Assembly: GCA_002817055.1 (NCBI GenBank)
Contig: MUCU01000003.1
Coordinates: 1 to 27,676, forward strand
Direction of reading: 5' to 3'
Source: SAR202 cluster bacterium Io17-Chloro-G7
Lineage (GTDB): Bacteria; Chloroflexota; Dehalococcoidia; UBA3495
Length of the DNA stretch: 27,676 bases
Shown: piece by piece, positions 22,877 through 27,676 of the stretch
Numbering within the stretch: position 1 is the stretch's first letter
Layout: every line of letters begins with the position of its first letter
Translations under genes and position numbers: made by a program
Notes under the pieces: model-generated
The model's database searches: none
The model's input: only the letters and a program-made list of their open reading frames with translations
Told to the model about the DNA's origin: nothing

Positions 22877-23305
22877 ATGGCCAAAGTACTGGTAATTCAA
22901 GGCTCGGGCATGAACATGCGAGGCAAGTCTCAGGTAGAGATATTTGGCCCCACCACCCTCGAAGAGATCAACGAACAGATCGTCGGCTTTGCCGAAGGGT
23001 TGGGGATTGATGTGGAGCTATTTCACTCCAATATAGAGGGTGAAGTCGTCAATGCACTTTACGACGCCCATGACCGGGGCTTCGATGCTGCATTGATCAA
23101 TCCCGCAGGTTACACCACGGGCGGCGGTCCCCTGCGGGGCGCCATAGGTCAGGTCGGATACCCAGTCATCGAAGTTCACGCCTCAAACCCTACGGCGAGA
23201 GGGACGGTTTCAAATATTCTGCCCGTTTGCAAAGGCTCAGTCTACGGTTTCGGAGTCTACGGCTACCGCTTGGCTCTCGAGGCCGTAAAAAACATGACCG
23301 GGTAA
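22877..23305 (+). CDS. Type II dehydroquinase-like protein, catalytic residues lost
   Basis: A 142-residue flavodoxin-like-fold protein matching type II 3-dehydroquinate dehydratase along its length (GxxMNxRG, EIFGPTTLEEI, SNIEGEVVNALYDA, INPAGYT, PVIEVHASN, GSVYGFGVYGYRLALEA). The family normally makes 3-dehydroshikimate. Here several active-site positions differ from the Mycobacterium tuberculosis enzyme: the lid Arg19 is Ser18, the catalytic Tyr24 is Phe23, His81 is Thr81 and Arg112 is Ser112. Asn75, His101 and Arg108 are kept. Normal dehydroquinase activity is therefore doubtful, and a related ligand-binding or altered enzymatic role is more likely. The start is ATG, with AGGAG about seven bases upstream. 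It follows the protoglobin-like gene by 113 bp. I give no gene symbol for that reason. Confidence 0.82.
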   Translation: MAKVLVIQGSGMNMRGKSQVEIFGPTTLEEINEQIVGFAEGLGIDVELFHSNIEGEVVNALYDAHDRGFDAALINPAGYTTGGGPLRGAIGQVGYPVIEVHASNPTARGTVSNILPVCKGSVYGFGVYGYRLALEAVKNMTG

Positions 23306-23337
23306 AACATGGCTGGGTAATAACATGGCCTGGTACG
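23291..23337. repeat. 15/16-bp repeat, three units, across a stop codon
   Basis: AACATGACCGGGTAA (23291), AACATGGCTGGGTAAT (23306) and AACATGGCCTGGTACG (23322). The first unit encodes the last four codons and the stop of the dehydroquinase-like gene; the other two lie just beyond it. Copies two and three resemble each other more than the first. Confidence 0.8.
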
Positions 23338-23481
23338 TGGGATACCGCAGCTAGTCGCGACTTCGGCGACATTAAGGCTGGCGCAGACCCGCTCGGCAAA
23401 ATGCAAGTGGCCCCTGGATTACGGTCATTTACCGAAGCGCAGAGGATGTCTAGAGGATATCGAAGGGCGCAAGGTGACACC

Positions 23482-23516
23482 CCTTCTCAGTCTCCCCCTT
23501 CGTAAGGGGGAGAAGG
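23482..23516. repeat. Palindromic REP-like element
   Basis: TCTCCCCCTT (23491-23500) pairs perfectly with AAGGGGGAGA (23504-23513) around CGT. A competing outer pairing is possible between CCTTCTC (23482-23488) and GAGAAGG (23510-23516). No T-tract follows on either strand. The compact C/G-rich palindrome with flanking arms resembles dispersed REP-type elements more than a terminator. Only one copy is seen in this window. Confidence 0.5.
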
Positions 23517-23603
23517 CCGATAAAAACCTCGTGGCATCGAGAAAATATCGGTTGAGGGTATTGAGTTGCTACTAAGAAACGGGATGGGATACCGCTACCC
23601 CGA

Positions 23604-23795
23604 TCACTCACACCGGAGGCATCGGCTTTGACCAAATACCTCGTCATGCACTCCGGGATTAGTAATCAAATAGTCCACAACGGCACGAAAGACTTTACTT
23701 TCGTCCCGGATATTGTATTTGTCTTTGGCGCTGCGCATGAACGCCATTTGGTCCGGCTGTAAGTTAATTTCGTAGACCTGCTTTTCACCTGCCAT
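23604..23795 (-). CDS. Small ribbon-helix-helix-like protein with CxxC tail
   Basis: A 63-residue protein. A short strand (QVYEINLQ, residues 6-13) is followed by a helix (PDQMAFMRSAKDKYN) and a second helix (ESKVFRAVVDYLITNP), the layout of ribbon-helix-helix DNA-binding proteins of the CopG/Arc type. It ends in CLRCE, a CxxC pair that could bind metal or be redox active and is unusual for a simple repressor. The start is ATG, with GGAGGAG about eight bases upstream. No toxin gene lies beside it: the upstream neighbour is a 240-bp gap and the downstream one the palindromic element. The gene is well supported; a regulatory role is inferred. Confidence 0.65.
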   Translation of the reverse strand: MAGEKQVYEINLQPDQMAFMRSAKDKYNIRDESKVFRAVVDYLITNPGVHDEVFGQSRCLRCE

Positions 23796-24035
23796 GGATG
23801 ATCTCCTCCTCTAGCAAAATCCTCCACCAACTCGAGTGTGAATGCGCAGGCACAGATGCTTACAAGCTATGCGCGATTCAACGCTGACATTAGTAAAGGT
23901 TCATAGAACGGTCGCTCGTCCGCAAGCGTTTTGGTCGGTCCCCGTACTAGGACTGGGTTGGTCTTCGCTGCTTCGATTATATCTATCTGGTCATTCCCAA
24001 CAAATGCGGGCACACTACTGTATACCAGCTATTGT

Positions 24036-25136
24036 TTAGAGGCAGGCGTCCCGCACGGCTTGGGAGATCGCCGATAACCTGGCAGTATTCGAGTGCTCGG
24101 CCCGAAATCCGTTGGTGATGAATCCTACGGCAAGGCCTAATTCCGGGTCGGCCCATCCAACTGAAGTGCCCGCTCCGGCATGGCCGAATGTGCGGTCGTC
24201 CATCTTGTCAGGCGAGCCCATGCGACCGTCTGCCAGGGAAAGGCCCAGGGAGCGACGCACGGGTCGTTCCAATGTGTGGTCCATCCCTTCAACCTGAAGC
24301 TTGGTAACCTCTTCTACGGTCTCCTGTTTAAGAACGCGGGTACCGTCCAGCGTGCCGCCGCCAATCATCATAGCGTAGAACCGGGAGAGGTCACGGGCCG
24401 TGGCTATGCCACCACCGGCGGGTTGCACCGCAAGATGCACCTCTGGCCTATTGTAGGTAGTCACCATGGTCATACGGTCGCAGTCTTCCATGGCATGCTC
24501 TCTGGATACCCTACTTTCCAATTCACCCGGCAACCCTACGTACGTATCCGCCATTCCCAGCGGCCCAGTGATCTCTTCTTGAAAGAACTGGCGAAACGGC
24601 CTGCCGTCGATGCGCCGGACCAACTCCGCGATCACCCAACCGAAGTTGCGTGGATGGTAGGCAATTAACTTGCCGGGCTCGAATATTGGCTTGACCTTCT
24701 CAAGGGTGTTGACCACAAAGTCCCAGTCATGCCACTTGTCCCAAGTCAACTCGGTGGGGGTGTCTGGAAACCCTCCTTGGTGGGTCAAGATGTGGCGGAT
24801 GGTAATCTGTTCTTTGCCGTTTTGCCCAAATTCAGGCCAGTGGCCGGACACCAGATCGTCCCAGCCTAGCTTGCCCTGCTCCCATAGAATGTGCAGGCAA
24901 GCAGCCGCCAGGGGTTTGGTTGAGGAATAAAGGACAAACATGGTGTCGTTTTCGACTGGTTTGCCCGCTTGTTGGTCGGCCATCCCACCGTATAGATCAA
25001 GAACCTGTTTGCCGTTTCGGTACACTCCAAGGGCGGCCCCAGGATGGACTCCGGTTTCAATCTGATTACGAAAAAGCTCTTCAACGTGTTGAAGGGCCTT
25101 TGGGTCCATCTGGACCGCATCTGCTGCCACGACCAT
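24036..25136 (-). CDS. Beta-lactamase-fold serine hydrolase
   Basis: A 366-residue enzyme of the class C beta-lactamase/esterase EstB superfamily. The nucleophile motif is Ser71-x-x-Lys74 (LYSSTKPLAAA), followed by a Tyr-containing second motif (AYHPRNFGWVIAEL), and near the C-terminus HAGAGTSVGW, equivalent to the KTG/HxG motif. RHILTHQGGFPD is a further family hallmark. No signal peptide is seen, which points to a cytoplasmic esterase or amidohydrolase and away from a secreted beta-lactamase. Activity on antibiotics should not be assumed. The start is ATG, with AGGAG seven bases upstream. It is the third minus-strand gene after exonuclease III and the monooxygenase, with a 272-bp gap before it in which I found nothing clear. 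Confidence 0.9.
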   Translation of the reverse strand: MVVAADAVQMDPKALQHVEELFRNQIETGVHPGAALGVYRNGKQVLDLYGGMADQQAGKPVENDTMFVLYSSTKPLAAACLHILWEQGKLGWDDLVSGHWPEFGQNGKEQITIRHILTHQGGFPDTPTELTWDKWHDWDFVVNTLEKVKPIFEPGKLIAYHPRNFGWVIAELVRRIDGRPFRQFFQEEITGPLGMADTYVGLPGELESRVSREHAMEDCDRMTMVTTYNRPEVHLAVQPAGGGIATARDLSRFYAMMIGGGTLDGTRVLKQETVEEVTKLQVEGMDHTLERPVRRSLGLSLADGRMGSPDKMDDRTFGHAGAGTSVGWADPELGLAVGFITNGFRAEHSNTARLSAISQAVRDACL

Positions 25137-25408
25137 GTAAATTCTCCTAATTCTTGATCCCTACTCGAACGTATTGATATTTCGCTAACAAAGCGCAATC
25201 CCGGATAGCCAGCTAGTCTTGGGCATCCCGGCGCAAACTAGAAACTAGCCAACGACAAGATCGGACTAATTGCCTGGAAACCTCTACCCAATACGTACAA
25301 CGGTGAAGACTTACTACGAGCCATATTTGGCGATTGATGCTATTCCAGAAATCGGCAATCTTGCTCTATAAGTGTTATGTAAAGCCCATTGCCACCGGGT
25401 ATTTACGG

Positions 25409-26566
25409 TTACTCGTAGGGCTGCAAGGGTATCTCATGGAGTGCGGGAACAACTTCACGGCCCAGCAACTCTACCGAGCGCATCACGTTCTTGTGAGGAA
25501 TGTCGCCATCGCTACCGATGAGGATAAGGTAACCAGGGCTTAGCTGCTCTATGGTTGAGGCCAATTTTTTAGTCACCGTTTCAGGGCTGCCCACCACGAT
25601 GGCATTCACTTCTTGGAGCCGCTCATAGGTCATGGGCGGACCGCCACCGCCGCCAGCCCTGCGGGCCATCATCGAACTTGCCACCCGGGACTGATAGCCC
25701 GGTGGGTCCGTGTGTTCCACTGGCCCTCTCATACGGTGGCTTTGCGTCCACATGAACTTGCGGCCCAGTTCTTGAGCTTCTTCGTCGGTGTCCGCGACCA
25801 ACGCCCTCATTTGATAGCCAAAGTGCTCGGGGCCAGGTTTGAAGCCGACCTCACGGGCAGTGTCGATGTACACCTGTTTAAGTTCCGTGGTCAGTTCTAT
25901 CAAGGCGCCCAGATTCATGTAGGAATACTGGTGCTTGGCCGCCCATATAACGCTTTCCGGGCTGCTTCCGCCAGGAAACCAGACCCTAGGGTGGGGTTTC
26001 TGCATGGGCAGGACCCAAGGATTCACCGCTCGATACTGGTAATACTTTCCCTCGAACCGAAATGGCCCTGGTGTCGTCCAACACTTAATAATCAGATCGT
26101 GGGCTTCCTCGAACCGCTCCCTGTTTTCGGTTGGGTCTATACCGGCCATCAAGGTTTCTACTGCTCCACCCCGGACGAATCCCGATATTAGCCGGCCGCC
26201 GGAATAACAGTCCAGCATGGCCAGCTCCTCGGCCATTCTTATCGGATCATTTATGGGAATAATGTTCCCCAGGATGGCGATTTGCACTCGACGGGTGACT
26301 TTGCTGATCACGGCGGCGTCGATGTTGGCCGATGGCTTCATGTTCCAGTAGGAGGCATGATGCTCATTGGTCATAATGCCGTCTAGGCCAACCTCATCAG
26401 CCCAGGCGTACAACTCGTGGTACTGGTTGTACAACACGTGAGCCTTTTCCGGGTCGAAAAAGGTGTTTGGGAAGTCCAAACGCCCCGAAGGATAATTGCT
26501 CAGATCGTCATCGGTGACATGGGAATAGGGTTGCTGGGAGTGGAAAAATACTTGAACTTGGTCCAT
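25409..26566 (-). CDS. Luciferase-like flavin-dependent monooxygenase
   Basis: A 385-residue TIM-barrel protein of the bacterial luciferase-like (LLM) family, which uses reduced FMN or F420 for oxygenation or hydride transfer. Typical segments are WADEVGLDGIMTNEHHASYW (residues about 55-74), the strand RVQIAILGNIIPINDPIRMAEELAMLD (about 92-118), SGGRLISGFVRGG (about 120-132), and the late loop VVGSPETVTKKL. The substrate is not deducible; relatives act on alkanes, sulfonates and polyketide-like compounds. The start is ATG, with AAAGGAGG six bases upstream, a strong site. It lies 75 bp after exonuclease III on the same strand, with a small inverted repeat between them. Confidence 0.9.
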   Translation of the reverse strand: MDQVQVFFHSQQPYSHVTDDDLSNYPSGRLDFPNTFFDPEKAHVLYNQYHELYAWADEVGLDGIMTNEHHASYWNMKPSANIDAAVISKVTRRVQIAILGNIIPINDPIRMAEELAMLDCYSGGRLISGFVRGGAVETLMAGIDPTENRERFEEAHDLIIKCWTTPGPFRFEGKYYQYRAVNPWVLPMQKPHPRVWFPGGSSPESVIWAAKHQYSYMNLGALIELTTELKQVYIDTAREVGFKPGPEHFGYQMRALVADTDEEAQELGRKFMWTQSHRMRGPVEHTDPPGYQSRVASSMMARRAGGGGGPPMTYERLQEVNAIVVGSPETVTKKLASTIEQLSPGYLILIGSDGDIPHKNVMRSVELLGREVVPALHEIPLQPYE

Positions 26567-26623
26567 GGCAAACCTCCTTTCCTGAGTCTAAGAGTCAAGC
26601 GCAAGCTGCGGGTCGGAGTGGAA

Positions 26624-26650
26624 ATTGATTAACAACTTAGCCTAATCAAT
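26624..26650 (-). terminator. Small inverted repeat at the end of xthA
   Basis: ATTGATTA (26624-26631) pairs perfectly with TAATCAAT (26643-26650) around an 11-nt loop. One arm overlaps the last codons and stop of the exonuclease III gene. On the minus strand only TT follows, so it would be a weak terminator or attenuator before the monooxygenase gene. Confidence 0.3.
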
Positions 26651-27403
26651 CTCTATGCCAATAGGGCAATGGTCGGACCCCATTACATCGGCCAAAATAA
26701 AACTAGTCTTCAAGCGAGGACTGAAAGCTTCGTTAACGAAGAAGTAGTCGATCCTCCAGCCCACATTACGGTCACGAGCCCGGGTAATCATGTCCCAATA
26801 GGTGTATTGGTCCGGCTCTTGGCTGAACATTCGAAGAGTATCTAAGTAGCCATGGTCCAATAGCTTGTCAATCCAAGCCCGCTCTTCGGGCAGAAACCCC
26901 GACGTGGCTTCGTTGGCCTTCGGTCGGGCTAGATCTATTTCTTTATGGGCGGTGTTCACGTCGCCGCATATTACAACGTTCTTCCCGCTCTCTTTGATAC
27001 CGTCGACATATTCAAGGAAGTCGTGGTAGAACTCCATTTTATATTTTAGTCGCTCAGCGGAGGACTTCCCGTTGGGAAAGTAGACGTTTAGCAGAACGAA
27101 TTGGCCAAAATCTACGGACAACACGCGGCCTTCTTTAGAAAACGACTCAACTAGGAAGGTCGAAGTGACCGCTTCGGGCTTAGTTTTGGTGAAAACTGCG
27201 ACGCCGCTGTATCCCTTCTTTTCGGCGGAGACGAAATAAGAGTGGTAGCCAGGGATTTCTTTCAACGCACCAGGCAACTGGTCTTCCGAGGCTTTGGTCT
27301 CTTGGACGCACATGATATCCGGACTTTCCGTGTTCAACCAATCGAGAAACCCTTTCTTGTGGGCAGCCCTGATGCCATTGACGTTCCAAGATATTATGCG
27401 CAA
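26642..27403 (-). CDS. xthA: Exodeoxyribonuclease III / AP endonuclease
   Basis: A 253-residue endonuclease/exonuclease/phosphatase-fold DNA repair enzyme that cuts at abasic sites and trims 3' blocks. All motifs are present: [11 protein letters not shown] (residues 3-13), CVQETKA (Glu35), [35 protein letters not shown] and [12 protein letters not shown] at the C-terminus. It belongs to the ExoA/XthA branch of about 250 residues. The longer start is GTG at 27412, only a few bases after GGAGG. The TTG at 27403 lies eight bases from GGAGG and gives the usual Met-Arg-Ile-Ile-Ser-Trp start, so I prefer it. It leads a minus-strand run with the monooxygenase. Confidence 0.95.
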   Translation of the reverse strand: MRIISWNVNGIRAAHKKGFLDWLNTESPDIMCVQETKASEDQLPGALKEIPGYHSYFVSAEKKGYSGVAVFTKTKPEAVTSTFLVESFSKEGRVLSVDFGQFVLLNVYFPNGKSSAERLKYKMEFYHDFLEYVDGIKESGKNVVICGDVNTAHKEIDLARPKANEATSGFLPEERAWIDKLLDHGYLDTLRMFSQEPDQYTYWDMITRARDRNVGWRIDYFFVNEAFSPRLKTSFILADVMGSDHCPIGIEID

Positions 27404-27662
27404 TACGCTCACCTCCCTCCACGGCGTTTGAAGTAGCAGGCCAAACCTGGGTAAACTCGTCGGATTCTCCCTGTCGTATCATTGATCTCGATTTTATTGC
27501 TCCCTTATTGCTCTTAAGGTATAGCGCCAGGCAGTAGAATACCAGGCTACACACTTGATTCGCAACCTAACAGGCTCACCCCAGATCCACCGCCTAGCGC
27601 CCTTGGGCGGTTTCCGGCCGGGAAGTTATACCAACTCCGGATAAACAGTGCGTGGAGGGCGT

Positions 27663-27676
27663 ATGTGGATGCAAGG
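27663..27676 (+). CDS. Possible start of a gene cut by the window edge
   Basis: An ATG at 27663 (a second in frame at 27669) is preceded by GGAGGG (27654-27659) at a usable distance. Only four codons are inside the window, so nothing can be said about the product. The 259 bp before it, back to the start of xthA, contain an 11-bp-spaced TTATTGCTC direct repeat (27494-27513) and no gene that I can see. Confidence 0.3.

Noticed and set aside
24036..25136. Antibiotic-resistance beta-lactamase
   Set aside because: The EstB-like motif layout and absence of a signal peptide fit an intracellular esterase or peptidase-like hydrolase better.
26597..26650. Plus-strand GVEID-stop opposite minus-strand GIEID-stop at the xthA end, suggesting an inverted duplication of the gene's 3' end
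   Set aside because: The similarity is limited to about 18 bases with several mismatches and is explained by a simple 8-bp inverted repeat.
27590..27635. Promoter TTGGGC-17-TTATAC before the right-edge ATG
   Set aside because: Both hexamers match the consensus poorly.

Overview
The window reads as a chromosomal stretch from a free-living bacterium, most likely a Chloroflexota member near Dehalococcoidia/SAR202. This is inferred from the gene mix: several amidase-signature enzymes, SMP-30/NHL beta-propellers, a luciferase-like monooxygenase, a beta-lactamase-fold hydrolase, a putative cyclase, and a dnaG-rpoD pair whose sigma factor carries a large insert. A marker-gene tree would be needed to confirm it. 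GTG and TTG starts are common, Shine-Dalgarno sites are mostly strong, and no insertion sequence, phage gene, CRISPR array or rRNA was seen.

Layout. 1-425 has no gene I can support. A tRNA-Ala(GGC) with its own promoter follows on the minus strand (426-556). 617-2977 (minus) holds an SMP-30 lactonase-like protein, a muconolactone-isomerase-like protein and an NHL propeller. 3317-4958 (plus) is a probable AtzG-like small subunit followed by an amidase; 5331-6782 is a MerA-like flavin disulfide reductase. 6880-10960 (minus) holds two more amidases and a cyclase-family hydrolase. From 11247 the plus strand carries housekeeping genes: glmU, a CBS/CorC membrane protein, dnaG, rpoD, a zinc-ribbon protein and a sortase. 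19630-20436 (minus) is a glycerophosphodiester phosphodiesterase. 20666-23305 (plus) holds an MFS exporter, a stand-alone protoglobin-like protein and a type II dehydroquinase-like protein that lacks key catalytic residues. 23604-27403 (minus) holds a ribbon-helix-helix-like small protein, a serine hydrolase, a luciferase-like monooxygenase and exonuclease III.

How the genes fit together. The left 11 kb looks like a catabolic region for amides and lactones: three amidases, a cyclase-type metal hydrolase, a lactonase and an isomerase-like protein. The middle is core replication, transcription and cell-wall precursor supply. The right is a mixed accessory set.

The most unusual feature is in the gaps between genes. 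Nearly every leader or gene edge carries a short tandem duplication of 12-17 bp. The clearest are 13 bp x5 (1990-2054), 13 bp x6 (22012-22089), 15 bp x3 (5272-5316), three 9-nt boxes exactly 17 bp apart (583-625), 12 bp x2 (3561 and 22761), 13 bp x2 (7878) and 17 bp x2 (14161). The units differ in sequence from site to site but share their length range and position, either just upstream of a ribosome-binding site or across a stop codon. I noticed none inside the body of a gene.
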